Shown here: positions 25,608 through 34,329 of the stretch, in pieces | How positions within the stretch are numbered: the first letter of the stretch is position 1 | How the letters are laid out: each line of letters opens with the position of its first letter | DNA from: Janthinobacterium silvisoli | Lineage (GTDB): Bacteria; Pseudomonadota; Gammaproteobacteria; Burkholderiales; Burkholderiaceae_D | NCBI RefSeq assembly: GCF_014200725.1 | Contig: NZ_JACHCL010000008.1 | Span: 107,907 to 171,906, forward strand | Reading direction: 5' to 3' | Length of the DNA: 64,000 nucleotides | Notes under the pieces: generated by a model | What the model was told of the DNA's origin: nothing | Seen by the model: the letters and a program-made list of their open reading frames with translations, nothing else | The model's database searches: none | Program-made: the position numbers and the translations under genes

Positions 25608-26084
25608 AGTCCGACTCTGTCAAGTGTCATGTCGTGCCGACGGCAATTTTGCACCGCCAGCACGCAAAGTCGTGGACCTTCTTCAGCAACTCAAGTTGAA
25701 GATAGACCAGGCTGTCGTAACCAACTTGCCTTTATAAAGATCAGCAGCATGCATTCTGTTACTGACCTAGTCGGATATGCCATCCTTCGCCTTCCGTTAT
25801 AGTGTGGTAAGACCATCGGGAACGTATTCTTCTAGACTAATAATGACGAATAGAAAATGCTTGGTTTCCTGAGAACCTATTCATTGCAGCGTCTGTCTTT
25901 TCTTTGCTTAGACAATGGCAAGTCTTGGAGAGTGCGTATCCAGTTGGAGTTCTTCAACGCAATAGGATAACCTCGACCGTACGGCTTAGAATGACAAATT
26001 GCTCACGCAAAAAAGACGCAGCCATGCTGAACGATAGCATGTACATGTATGATTAACTAAGGCTCGGATATGCGCATTCAGTTC
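25608..26084. other. Intergenic region with a possible gene-tail remnant
   Basis: About 480 bases lie between mdcR and the minus-strand unknown gene. A plus frame ending TAA at 25735-25737 reads DGNFAPPARKVVDLLQQL, similar to LysR C-termini, but has no beginning; it may be a leftover. GC content falls after about 25740. I see no further gene or clear promoter. Confidence 0.4.
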
Positions 26085-26927
26085 TTAGTTATCAACCTCG
26101 AAGTCACCAAATATTTTCCATGTTGTCGCCATATGATCTTCAAAAGTACCACCCAGATCTAGACCGGCTTTCTGAACACGAACTTTCAGTCCCGCATTCA
26201 CAGTAAAGTCATCGTCATAATTTACTGCCAACGAAAATTTCGACAGACCAAACTTCACTCGGCCTTGCGCAACCGCTTGCCATGTTGGTTCATGCGGAAA
26301 CCATACGAGATCTTCGGGAATTGAAGGTGGACTGTTATTTTTCAATTTAGCTTCAAATAGTAGAGAGTGCCCGCTTTTCGCCGACTGGCCAAGGCCTGCC
26401 TCCGCTTCGACCCCTGCTAATGGGGTCGAAACTTTAGCGGAAAACTCCCTAGACCAACCGCGCACATGCTCTACAGTAATCGTTTTTGCCCCTAGAGACA
26501 TTAATAACGAGATGGCTTCAGAAAATTTATGTTCGAACGCCATTCGATGAAAAGTCGCCGTTGTGTAGTAAACGGATGGTTTTGCAGGATGTGCGACGTA
26601 TAGCGTCTGCTGACGAGGATGCCCAGGAGGAAATTGAATTGATTGCGCCTCAGTCGTTCCTATTTGCAGAACGTTTAAACCACTTTCTCGTGCCTTCGCG
26701 ACTGCATTAATAGCTTCTATCGTAATGCTGATAACAGGTCCATATGGTAAGAAAAATGTCTTAGCGACACGTGCAGCTGCAGCCTTCCAGTCGAAAGACC
26801 CCTCGTCCGATGATGAACTTTGTGCTGAACGACGTGATGCTGCTGCTACTTCATCCGGCTGAACAATTATTAGTTGCCGCTCTGATGACGGTAAATTTCG
26901 GAAATCTTCAGGTTGAATATTATTCAT
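26085..26927 (-). CDS. Hypothetical protein of unknown family
   Basis: The 280-residue protein begins MNNIQPEDFRNLPSSERQLI and is likely soluble. The N-terminal 50 residues are Ser/Ala/Glu-rich and probably disordered. A hydrophobic stretch, AKTFFLPYGPVISITIEAIN (about 54-73), may be an amphipathic or membrane segment. The second half is beta-rich, with repeating phrases such as EAKLKNNSPP, RVKFGLSKFSLAVNYDDDF and NAGLKVRVQKAGLDLGGTFED. I do not recognise a family. Its lower GC content and its neighbour, a transposase relic, suggest horizontal arrival. Confidence 0.65.
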   Translation of the reverse strand: MNNIQPEDFRNLPSSERQLIIVQPDEVAAASRRSAQSSSSDEGSFDWKAAAARVAKTFFLPYGPVISITIEAINAVAKARESGLNVLQIGTTEAQSIQFPPGHPRQQTLYVAHPAKPSVYYTTATFHRMAFEHKFSEAISLLMSLGAKTITVEHVRGWSREFSAKVSTPLAGVEAEAGLGQSAKSGHSLLFEAKLKNNSPPSIPEDLVWFPHEPTWQAVAQGRVKFGLSKFSLAVNYDDDFTVNAGLKVRVQKAGLDLGGTFEDHMATTWKIFGDFEVDN

Positions 26928-27060
26928 TATTTTCTACTTCTGAGGTGAACATGACACTTTAACCTAAATGCATTATTGTAAATTGGAAAATAATGTAAAA
27001 AGTAGACTCAAAATGATTCTGCTGCGCCCCGCGAAAGCCCAGTTTAACGTAGCAAGATTT

Positions 27061-27596
27061 TTAACTGTCCAATCCCGTTTGATCATAAACAGGCTTCACG
27101 AATAGCTCCGGATTCTTTTGCTACCATTCTTTAAGCGCTTTGATAGATTTTTTTATACCGATGGGGCGTTGTAGAATGTGGTGGTAAAGCTTTAAATAGT
27201 TAAGCAAGGTCGCTTCCAGATTAGCCCGGCTTGTCGAATCGAGTCTGCTGCAATAGTTCGCCGACACAACCGTTGGATCGTTCGATCATGTCATTCGTTG
27301 CGGATGTCAGAGCAGCGCCAGGCTGCGTTCGATGCCCATGCTGGCGCAAACTTTATCGAAGGCGTGTTGACCACTGAGCTTCCTATCTTTTGTTGTGAAG
27401 CAGTCAGTGAATTGCAAGCCGTTGTCGGTCAGCAGCTTGATGATTGATCTACTTGGCGGCCTTGAGCCGGGTGATATTGAGCACCTTGACAGCTTCGCGA
27501 TCCGACAGCCCGGAATCTTTGATTTCCTGCCAGATTTCCGAAGTGGTGCGGGCTTTCGGATGGATGCGCGACCCATGGGCTGACGTTTATCCGATC
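27061..27596 (-). pseudogene. Decayed IS481-family transposase
   Basis: Pieces in three minus-strand frames add up to an IS481-type transposase. The 5' piece reads HPKARTTSEIWQEIKDSGLS, then DREAVKVLNITRLKAAK (the N-terminal helix-turn-helix). A later piece reads KLLTDNGLQFTDCFTTKDRK then SGQHAFDKVCASMGIE (rve catalytic core). The last, out of frame, runs to FVKPVYDQTGLDS with stop at 27061-27063. The first catalytic Asp region is deleted and several frameshifts and stops are present. It cannot be active. No terminal repeats are identified. Confidence 0.75.
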
Positions 27597-27753
27597 AGTT
27601 TCGCCTCGTGGTGCCAATCACGATAGAAAGCTAGCGATAGACTGGTCAAGCACGACACCAGCGCAGAACACGGCTATACTGCGATGAGGGATATGATCAT
27701 ACGAAACTAAACAACTACGTTTCCCCGACACACACCGCACTTTCTTACTGGGC

Positions 27754-28671
27754 TTAAACCGCCTTGCGCCGTTCCAGGGACACTGCATACGCAGCTGCGC
27801 GCGAGACCAGAATCGGATCATCCGATGGTGCTATGCCGCGCGGCAAGATGATGGGCACGAATTCCAGGCCATCGCACAGTTCGGCGCCAGCCAGCCCTGT
27901 CACATGCAAATCGCCCAGAGCGACCTGCCCTGCTCCCTGCCATGGCTGGCTGGAGTCAGTCAGGGTATCGTTTTCAGCCGGCAATTGCGCGTACAAGGTG
28001 AACGATGCGGAGCCATTCGCCAGGCGGGCCGCCAGTTCCTCTTCCAGGAAGTTATCGGGGAGGTCGCGTTCCTGGTCGGCGCTCAGGTAATGGGTGCCGG
28101 CAGCCGGTTCGACGACCAGGCGGGCCGTGGTTTGCTTGCCATCGGCGTTGGTGAATACAAAAGCATTGTTGGAAAAGTAAGGCGTGGTGGCGTAAGACGC
28201 GGGCGCTGCATGGCTGGCCAGCAAGGCCGGCTGGCGCATGCCATCCGGGAAAGCGGCATTGTGCGCCGCAAGTTTTGCCGGATCGGGCTTTTTCGTGACG
28301 GGATCGGCCACGCGCGCGGCCAGGAAGCTGACGAACGATTCTGGCGTGGCGGCGAAGAACACGGGTTCCGAGATCAGTACCAGATCGTATTTCTCCGTAA
28401 CCCCTTGCAGGCGCACGGCCAGGCCGCGCACCGAGCGGCTCTTGTCGGATACGCCGGGATTGCCGCCACCGATGGAAAAGCGCACGATCGCCGTCAGGGG
28501 GCCAGCCTTGAACAGGGGGCTGTCGACCAGCGCTGCCGCGCCTTCGGCCGGGATAAATTCGCCGCTGGCGCAAAAACCCTTGGCGTGCGAGGCGCGTTTG
28601 CCTGGATGTTTGCCAAAGGTATTGTTGAGGGCGTCGACCAGGTCGGTCGGACTTGGGGTAGATGGGTGCAT
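27754..28671 (-). CDS. Catalase-family peroxidase, cytoplasmic paralogue
   Basis: The 305-residue haem protein of the small catalase-related peroxidase (SrpA-like) type is shorter than true catalases. RASHAKGFCASGEF holds the distal His; VRFSIGGGNP, SVRGLAVRLQG and the C-terminal SRAAAYAVSLERR, where the proximal Tyr should sit, are present. No signal peptide is seen (MHPSTPSPTDLVDALNNTFG), so it acts in the cytoplasm. It is the last gene of a minus-strand operon after the sigma and anti-sigma genes. It is a clear paralogue of the exported protein encoded at 29505-30497. Confidence 0.87.
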   Translation of the reverse strand: MHPSTPSPTDLVDALNNTFGKHPGKRASHAKGFCASGEFIPAEGAAALVDSPLFKAGPLTAIVRFSIGGGNPGVSDKSRSVRGLAVRLQGVTEKYDLVLISEPVFFAATPESFVSFLAARVADPVTKKPDPAKLAAHNAAFPDGMRQPALLASHAAPASYATTPYFSNNAFVFTNADGKQTTARLVVEPAAGTHYLSADQERDLPDNFLEEELAARLANGSASFTLYAQLPAENDTLTDSSQPWQGAGQVALGDLHVTGLAGAELCDGLEFVPIILPRGIAPSDDPILVSRAAAYAVSLERRKAV

Positions 28672-28702
28672 ATCAGCCTCCTTAAGTAAGTTGTTGTGTT
28701 AT

Positions 28703-28909
28703 TCAGGGCTGGCTGCGGGCCAGTAACTCGTCCAGCTGTGAAAATAACTGGCTGAACTGTTTCGCGGCAACCTGGCAGTAAGGGCAGGTTTGTATGTGAT
28801 TCGTCAGCGATGCCTGTTCGTCTGCGCTCAAGCTGCGGTCGCGCGCTTCGCACACCAGATAGGTGGTGTCGCGGCAAGTGATGGATGACGTCGGTGCTGC
28901 CTGGCTCAT
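28703..28909 (-). CDS. Small zinc-finger-type anti-sigma factor
   Basis: The 68-residue soluble protein has the pattern ITCRDTTYLVCEARDRSLSA, DEQASLTNHIQTCPYCQVAA. The HxxxCxxC (HIQTCPYC) plus upstream Cys residues match the zinc-binding anti-sigma fold (zf-HC2/ZAS), without a membrane anchor. Its ATG overlaps the sigma factor stop (ATGA, 28906-28909), as for sigma/anti-sigma partners. The Cys cluster suggests redox release of the sigma factor, which fits the flanking peroxidases. Confidence 0.85.
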   Translation of the reverse strand: MSQAAPTSSITCRDTTYLVCEARDRSLSADEQASLTNHIQTCPYCQVAAKQFSQLFSQLDELLARSQP

Positions 28910-29490
28910 TCGAACTCTCCCCAGCCGCGTACGGCACAGTCGCGCAAACGCATGCGTGCGCGGTACAAGATGACGCGCAAATTGCCAGCACTGAGCTGGC
29001 AACCGGCCTCGATTTCGCTCAAATCCATGCCCAGATATTCGCGCATCAAAAATAGCCGCGCGCTTTGTTCCGGCAAACGCGCCATGCATAACTCTATGAT
29101 GCTCAATAGCTGGCTTCGTTCCGCGATTTTTTCGCCGCACAGGTGGTTGACAAAGCTTGCCGGGTGCCAGGCGTCGTCGCCGGTGAACCAGCTATCGATG
29201 ATGGCGTCGCTATCGTCATGCTCGATAGGCGCCATGCCGAGGCCACGCACGCGGATCGCGTCAACGATCTTGTAGCGCAAGATGCCGCACAACCAGCTGC
29301 GCACGCTCGATTTCTGCTCAAAACCGGACCAGTTGCGCAGCGCCGCGAACAAGGTTTCCTGCACTGCGTCTTCGGCATCGGCGCTGGAAGCCAGTTGCAG
29401 CTGCGCCAGACGCAGCAAAAAACTGCGCTCGCGCGTGATCTGGTCCCAGCTGTCTAGCGTGGTGTCTGGGCTGGCTTGGTGTGCGGACAT
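28906..29490 (-). CDS. ECF-type RNA polymerase sigma factor
   Basis: The 194-residue group IV sigma factor has region 2 (LRLAQLQLASSADAEDAVQETLFAAL, WLCGILRYKIVDAIR) and region 4 (MREYLGMDLSEIEAGCQLSAGNLRVILYRARMRLRDC), with a short linker. It sits between two catalase-like genes, with its anti-sigma partner overlapping its end. The likely role is to turn on this operon after peroxide or other oxidative stress. It starts 14 bases after the exported peroxidase stop. Confidence 0.92.
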   Translation of the reverse strand: MSAHQASPDTTLDSWDQITRERSFLLRLAQLQLASSADAEDAVQETLFAALRNWSGFEQKSSVRSWLCGILRYKIVDAIRVRGLGMAPIEHDDSDAIIDSWFTGDDAWHPASFVNHLCGEKIAERSQLLSIIELCMARLPEQSARLFLMREYLGMDLSEIEAGCQLSAGNLRVILYRARMRLRDCAVRGWGEFE

Positions 29491-29504
29491 CGGGGCTGGC
29501 TTCC

Positions 29505-30497
29505 TTACTTTTGCAAACGGCGCGACAAGGAAATGGCATACAAGGCGTTACGCTCTTTCAAAATAGGATCGTCTGAAGCCGTGATGCCGGTCGGCAATTG
29601 CAAAGGAATAAATACTACCGGATCGCAGCTATTGCTGTCGGCCAGTTTGTTGATTTGCAATCGACCCAGGCCGATGCGCTGGGTGCCGCTCCATTGCTGG
29701 CTCGGATCGACCAGCGAATCGGTGGCGGCAGGCAATTGGGCAAATACGGTGAAACCGGCCGGCGCCTTGGCCAAACGGTCTTTCAGTTCGGCTTGCAGGT
29801 AAGAATCAGGCTTGCTTTTCTCTTCTTCTGCGCTCAGGTATTGCGTGCCTGCATCGGGCTCTACCACCAGGCGCGCCGTTTGTTTGACACCAGCCGCATT
29901 GGTGAACACAAAGGCGTTATTTGAAAAATACGGCGTAGTGACATAGGAAGTCGATGCCGCATGGGAAGCAAGCAGGGCCGGCTGCAGCTTGCCGTCTGGA
30001 TAGCGGGCATTGTGGGCAGCGATTTTTGCCGGATCGGGCTTGTGGGTGACGGGATCGGCCACGCGCGCTTCCAGGAAGCTGACGAACGATGCCGGCGTGG
30101 CGGCGAAAAACACGGGTTCTGAAATCAAGGCCAGATTGTAGCTCTCGCCGCCGCCATTCAGTTGCAGCGCCAGACCGCGCACGCCACGGCCCTTGTCGGA
30201 AGCAACAGGATTGCCGCCGCCGATGGAAAAACGCACGATTGCGGGCACTTTGGCTAACTCAAACAAAGGACCTTGCACCAGGCTGGACGCCTGGGGGGCT
30301 GGCGTAAATTCGCCGGCGGCGCAAAAGCCCTTGGCATGCGAAGCGCGCTGGCCGGCGTGCTGGCCGAAAACATGGTTCAAAGCATCAACTTCTTCCACCG
30401 GCGTGGGCGCAACCGATTGCGCCATGGCATGGGTGGCGGCCAGCATGGCGGTGGCGGCAGCAACGGCCGCAAAGCCGCGTGACAATATTGTATTCAA
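29505..30497 (-). CDS. Catalase-family peroxidase, exported paralogue
   Basis: The roughly 330-residue haem protein has the same SrpA-like fold as the product of 27754-28671, but with a signal peptide (SRGFAAVAAATAMLAATHAM, cut after AQ), so it is periplasmic. The distal His motif (RASHAKGFCAAGEF), VRFSIGGGNP and the C-terminal YAISLSRRLQK are conserved. Start choice: TTG at 30497 has AAGGAG five bases upstream; GTG at 30503 overlaps that site. It opens the operon behind an ECF-like promoter. Confidence 0.87.
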   Translation of the reverse strand: MNTILSRGFAAVAAATAMLAATHAMAQSVAPTPVEEVDALNHVFGQHAGQRASHAKGFCAAGEFTPAPQASSLVQGPLFELAKVPAIVRFSIGGGNPVASDKGRGVRGLALQLNGGGESYNLALISEPVFFAATPASFVSFLEARVADPVTHKPDPAKIAAHNARYPDGKLQPALLASHAASTSYVTTPYFSNNAFVFTNAAGVKQTARLVVEPDAGTQYLSAEEEKSKPDSYLQAELKDRLAKAPAGFTVFAQLPAATDSLVDPSQQWSGTQRIGLGRLQINKLADSNSCDPVVFIPLQLPTGITASDDPILKERNALYAISLSRRLQK

Positions 30498-30536
30498 GAT
30501 CACTCCTTAGTTTTTGTTCAGCAGGTTTTGTTTCAG

Positions 30537-30565
30537 TAAGTCGGCTTGAACAAGCACTTGTTACA
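30537..30565 (-). promoter_or_regulatory. Predicted ECF-sigma promoter of the peroxidase/sigma operon
   Basis: On the minus strand TGTAAC (30565-30560) is followed after 16 bases by CGACTT (30543-30538). This spacing and the AAC/CGNC-like elements resemble ECF promoters, and the position is about 40 bases before the operon start. It suggests that the encoded sigma factor drives its own operon. Confidence 0.5.
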
Positions 30566-30629
30566 ACTATTTTCTGGAGTTCATGAAAAAAATCAACATT
30601 ATCACGGCGCCAGCTGCAGACAGCCACGT

Positions 30630-31772
30630 TTAGCCGGCTTGCGCCGGGCAAACAAGAAACTTTTCACCGGTCGCGCGGCGGCTGTAGGCAGCCATGATCT
30701 CTGGCTTGAGCATATCAGCCAAGGAAATATGCGCCGTATAGTGGCTGGCAAAGGTCGTGTCCAGTTCGCTGGTGGCCTGGGCACGCAGACGCTGTACCGT
30801 AGCTGGGTCGAGCTTGTTGTAAAACCAGGTCATCAGCCAGCCGCCCACACCCCAAGCCGCGCCGAAATTGCCTTCGACTATCCTTGGCCCCGGGTTCAGC
30901 ACGCCATAGATATACACTTGCTTGTGCACCGACGAACCGTAGCGTGCAAAAGCAGATGCCTTCGCGCTCAAGGACGTTTCCATCGCCCGCAAGATGGTGC
31001 CCGCCATGGCGCCACCACCGATGGCGTCGAAGGCCAGGGTCGCGCCCGTTGCCGTCAAGGCTGCCACCAGCTCAAGCTCAAAAGTGGCCGAGCTGCTGTC
31101 CAGTATGTAGCTGGCGCCAAGTTCTTGCAATATGGCCACCTGGGCCGGACTGCGCACGATATTGACCAGCGGTATGCCCTCCTTGATGCACAAACGGTTC
31201 AGCATCTGGCCCACGCTGGACGCGGCGGCCGTATGCACCAGCGCCGTATGCCCTTCGCGGCGCATGGTTTCCACCATGCCCAGCACGGTCAAGGGGTTGA
31301 TAAAGGCGGAAGCAGCCTCGTGCGGGGCCACGCCTTCCGCCAAGAGCAGGCAATCTGCCGCCTTGACGACGCGATATTGCGCATAAGTCCCTTGCATGCT
31401 GCGCATAGCCACCGTGCGGCCGATCAAGGCGCTGGCGCCCTGCCCTGCATCGACCACCACACCGGCCCCTTCACTGCCTACCGGCAAGGCTTGATCCAGC
31501 CTTGCCGACGCCCCTGGCATGCGCTCGTGAGCAATCCTGGCCGATGCGGTGGGCCGCGCAGGCGTGCCATTTATTGCGATCTTGGCCGGGTCGGCGGGAC
31601 CAAATAGCACCAGCATGTCGGAAGGATTGAGGGGCGCGGCATCGATGCGCACGACAATTTCATCGTCTGCAGGCGGCGGTACGGCAACTTCTTCCAGCCA
31701 CAATTCCAGTGTGGCATCTGACGTGATTTTGCTGCGTAGTTCCAGGCTGACTAAGGGGTATGTTAGGGACAT
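30630..31772 (-). CDS. Zinc-binding-type alcohol dehydrogenase family protein (MDR superfamily)
   Basis: The 380-residue medium-chain reductase begins MSLTYPLVSLELRSKITSDA. A GroES-like N-terminal half (APLNPSDMLVLFG, PVGSEGAGVVVDAGQGASALIG) is followed by a nucleotide-binding half (HTAAASSVGQMLNRLC, TLAFDAIGGG). The zinc ligands of true alcohol dehydrogenases are missing, so it is closer to quinone reductase/enoyl reductase relatives using NADPH. It diverges from a TetR gene across a strong inverted repeat and is probably repressed by that protein. Confidence 0.87.
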   Translation of the reverse strand: MSLTYPLVSLELRSKITSDATLELWLEEVAVPPPADDEIVVRIDAAPLNPSDMLVLFGPADPAKIAINGTPARPTASARIAHERMPGASARLDQALPVGSEGAGVVVDAGQGASALIGRTVAMRSMQGTYAQYRVVKAADCLLLAEGVAPHEAASAFINPLTVLGMVETMRREGHTALVHTAAASSVGQMLNRLCIKEGIPLVNIVRSPAQVAILQELGASYILDSSSATFELELVAALTATGATLAFDAIGGGAMAGTILRAMETSLSAKASAFARYGSSVHKQVYIYGVLNPGPRIVEGNFGAAWGVGGWLMTWFYNKLDPATVQRLRAQATSELDTTFASHYTAHISLADMLKPEIMAAYSRRATGEKFLVCPAQAG

Positions 31773-31793
31773 GGTGCGCCTTTCCAGTAAATA

Positions 31794-31826
31794 ATATAAT
31801 ACGATTCGCATCGTCTCGTATTATAT
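31794..31826. promoter_or_regulatory. TetR-type operator between divergent genes
   Basis: Perfect 11-base arms ATATAATACGA (31794-31804) and TCGTATTATAT (31816-31826) flank an 11-base spacer. It begins 22 bases upstream of the dehydrogenase start and about 105 before the TetR start, over AT-rich -10-like DNA. Confidence 0.7.
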
Positions 31827-31930
31827 TGAATTATCATGGAGTCTGCTTTTAGCCTAGCTATACCTATATCGATATCCACCGCGATATGCCTGTGTGACAA
31901 TATAGCCCTCTCATACTGGAGCAGCACCTC

Positions 31931-32551
31931 GTGACCGCATTGCCACCAACAACATCCGGCCAGCCCGCAGCGTCCACGCCAGGCCGCAAGCGTAGCGAGT
32001 CTGCGCGCCTGTCCATCCTGGCTGCCGCCTATGAATTACTGGTATCGACAGGTTTCCAGCAGATGTCGATTGAAGGCGTAGCCAGCCGCGCGAATGTCGG
32101 CAAGGCAACCATCTACCGCTGGTGGCGTAACAAGGGCGTGCTGGCGGCCGAAGCCTTTATGCATGCGGTGGCGCCCGCGATTGCATTCCAGGAAAGCTCC
32201 TCCGCCCGCGCCGATATCGCGCGCCAGATGAAGGGCTTGTCACTGGTTTATCGCGGCAGGACCGGGGAAATCCTGGCTGAAATGATTGCGCACAGCCAGG
32301 GTGACCCAGACATGCGTGAAGCTTTGTTTGCCGGCTATTTACAGCCGAGACGCGCGGCGGCCAAGGCGGTATTGCAGCGTGGCATGGACCAAGGTGAATT
32401 TTTACCGAACCTGGACCTGGAAATGCTGGTCGATGCCCTGTATGGCCCCTTGATCTACCGCATGCTGATCCGGCAACATCCGATCACCGACCAGTTTATC
32501 GAGCAAACCTGGTCGGCCGTGTTTGATGGCATCGTACGGCGCGAGGTTTGA
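31931..32551 (+). CDS. TetR-family transcriptional regulator
   Basis: The 206-residue protein starts at GTG 31931 with GGAG nine bases before it. The helix-turn-helix region is LSILAAAYELLVSTGFQQMS, IEGVASRANVGKATIYRWWRNKGVLAAEAF. The C-terminal domain resembles TetR_C_11-like regulators. It probably controls the divergent MDR dehydrogenase through the 33-base dyad between them. The inducer is unknown. Confidence 0.9.
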   Translation: MTALPPTTSGQPAASTPGRKRSESARLSILAAAYELLVSTGFQQMSIEGVASRANVGKATIYRWWRNKGVLAAEAFMHAVAPAIAFQESSSARADIARQMKGLSLVYRGRTGEILAEMIAHSQGDPDMREALFAGYLQPRRAAAKAVLQRGMDQGEFLPNLDLEMLVDALYGPLIYRMLIRQHPITDQFIEQTWSAVFDGIVRREV

Positions 32552-32677
32552 ATCCAGCAAGCAGTGCTTACTGGTCTACCATCGCCACATCCTTGCGTCC
32601 TTAATTTCGCGTCAAAGTTGGCGCCAGCATGTATATCGTCGCGGCATTCGGCACCAGCCCGTCTTCGGCCAGTTGCA

Positions 32678-32800
32678 TCAGCGCCACGCCCGTAAATGAG
32701 CCGGCTCAGTGGCGTGTTCATGTGGGTCAGCAGCAGTGGGGCTGCCCTGCAGGCAAAGCCATGCAGCAGCGGCAATGATGATATGGCGTGGCCCAGGCAT
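32678..32800 (-). pseudogene. Small signal-peptide ORF, probably a truncated gene
   Basis: The 40-codon frame begins MPGPRHIIIAAAAWLCLQGS, a good signal peptide cut after TAA, with GGAG five bases before the ATG. It ends at TGA 32678-32680. A neighbouring minus-strand frame continues with GVALMQLAEDGLVPNAATIY, MLAPTLTRN, so a frameshift may have split a slightly longer gene reaching about 32590. I do not recognise the product. The remainder of 32552-32885 shows nothing else. Confidence 0.4.
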
Positions 32801-32885
32801 CGTTACTCCCATTTATAGTAAATCTGATAAGGGCAGTATTCATGTCAGTTCGATAGCAATATTTTGCCTGGCCAGCGTCAGTTAG

Positions 32886-33311
32886 CTAAATCCACTGGTC
32901 ATTTTCGACACTGCGCTCGGACTTTGCGCCATCGCCCGTGTTGACCACACCGCGTGGTTCTATCAGCAGCATTTTTACCTCGGCACACGCGCTGGGCTTG
33001 TGTTCCATCCCTTTGGGCACGACCGCCATCTGGCCGGCACGCAGCACGATACAGCCGTCGCCCTTTGGTCCACCACGAAAATCAATCCGCAACTCACCTT
33101 CGAGCACGAGAAATGTTTCATCTGTTTCGGCATGCCGATGCCATGGAAACTCACCCAGTACCTTGACGACCTTGAATTGATCGTCATTCATTTCAGCGAC
33201 GACGCGCGGTTGCCAGTGACCATCGATCTGGGCAATCTTGCCGACCATGTCTATCGTCTTGCACTGACCGCGATCCATAGGCGCAGCGCTGTGATGCGAA
33301 GCTTGGGACAT
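32886..33311 (-). CDS. Cupin-domain protein
   Basis: The 141-residue single cupin barrel has FPWHRHAETDETFLVLEGELRI (motif 1, with both His and Glu metal ligands) and GQMAVVPKGMEHKPSACAE (motif 2 with His). GGAGAG four bases before ATG 33311 sets the start. The metal site is complete, so it may be an enzyme or a small-molecule sensor. It lies 87 bases downstream of an AraC regulator on the same strand. The substrate is unknown. Confidence 0.87.
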   Translation of the reverse strand: MSQASHHSAAPMDRGQCKTIDMVGKIAQIDGHWQPRVVAEMNDDQFKVVKVLGEFPWHRHAETDETFLVLEGELRIDFRGGPKGDGCIVLRAGQMAVVPKGMEHKPSACAEVKMLLIEPRGVVNTGDGAKSERSVENDQWI

Positions 33312-33398
33312 TGTTCTCTCCATTCAAAGTTAAGTGAAGCTCACGATACGCTGGCCTCCATGGAAAGTATTGAATGATCGTGGTGAGGTTGTCGAAGA

Positions 33399-34247
33399 TT
33401 AGCGCTGCCCGTCGCCTTTGACCATCCTTAACCAGCGCCCCGGCGTCAACCCGAAGGTTTTCGAGAAATGGCGCGTCATGTGGCTCTGGTCAGCAAAGCC
33501 TGCGGCGGCCGAAGCATGAACCAGCGAGATGCCAGCGAGCAGCATGCGGCGCACCGCATCGAGACGGCGCATGGTCAGATAGCGGTAAGGACTGGTGCCG
33601 TAAAACGTGCGGAAGTCGTGCGACAAGCTCCAGCGATCGCGGCCCGCTGCCTTTTCCAGTTGATCCAGGGTCACGACCTGCACGAAATTGGCATGCAGAT
33701 AGTCGCGGGTACGCCGTGCTGCCAGGAAATCCCCCTTGGGACGCCGGCCTGGCATGCCGGCAACCGCAGCAAGCGCGTGCGCCAGCTCCGCGATGCCATC
33801 GCTTTGCTCCAGCGGCTCCAGCGCACAGTTCAAGGGCTGTAGCAATAATGCCGTTGCGGCAGCAAGGCGCGGATCGCTGCTCACCCCGCCATCGATAAAG
33901 GGCAAAGCCTGCCCACACAGCACATCTTGAAAGAGTGAAGGTTGGACGTAGATCATGCGGTAGTGGAAACCATCGTCCCCACCGGCTTGCCCATCGTGCG
34001 ATTCGTCCGGATGCAGCACCATGGTGTTGCCAGGCAGGCTGTCCCGCTGGCCTCGCCGATAATGAAAGCGCTGCACCCCGGCAAGAGTACATCCGATGGC
34101 ATAAGTATCATGGCGATGCAGGCAATAAGCGTTGCCCTGAAACCGTGCTTCCATACGCTCGAGGCCATCGATAGCTTCGGCATGCCTGACCCAATCGGGG
34201 CACGGAGTGGATGATTTTCGCATCATATCAAGCGCATCTTCATTCAT
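33399..34247 (-). CDS. AraC-family transcriptional regulator
   Basis: The 282-residue protein has an N-terminal cupin-like AraC ligand domain (CLHRHDTYAIGCTLAGVQRF, LHPDESHDGQAG). A C-terminal double helix-turn-helix follows (VVTLDQLEKAAGRDRWSLSHDFRTFYGTSPYRYL; SLVHASAAAGFADQSHMTRHFSKTFGLTPGRW). It diverges from the Rrf2 gene across 82 bases, and the cupin gene follows it. No clear Shine-Dalgarno site precedes the ATG; internal Met8/Met9 could also serve. Confidence 0.87.
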   Translation of the reverse strand: MNEDALDMMRKSSTPCPDWVRHAEAIDGLERMEARFQGNAYCLHRHDTYAIGCTLAGVQRFHYRRGQRDSLPGNTMVLHPDESHDGQAGGDDGFHYRMIYVQPSLFQDVLCGQALPFIDGGVSSDPRLAAATALLLQPLNCALEPLEQSDGIAELAHALAAVAGMPGRRPKGDFLAARRTRDYLHANFVQVVTLDQLEKAAGRDRWSLSHDFRTFYGTSPYRYLTMRRLDAVRRMLLAGISLVHASAAAGFADQSHMTRHFSKTFGLTPGRWLRMVKGDGQR

Positions 34248-34329
34248 ATCGTCATGACATTATGAGCCACATGATTTGTAACATCTAAAGTATCGTGATA
34301 TTCTCCCCGTCTGGATACTAGGAGACATC

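Noticed and set aside
25636..25737. Possible LysR C-terminal remnant (DGNFAPPARKVVDLLQQL)
   Set aside because: The resemblance is short and without any upstream domain; recorded only in the intergenic description.
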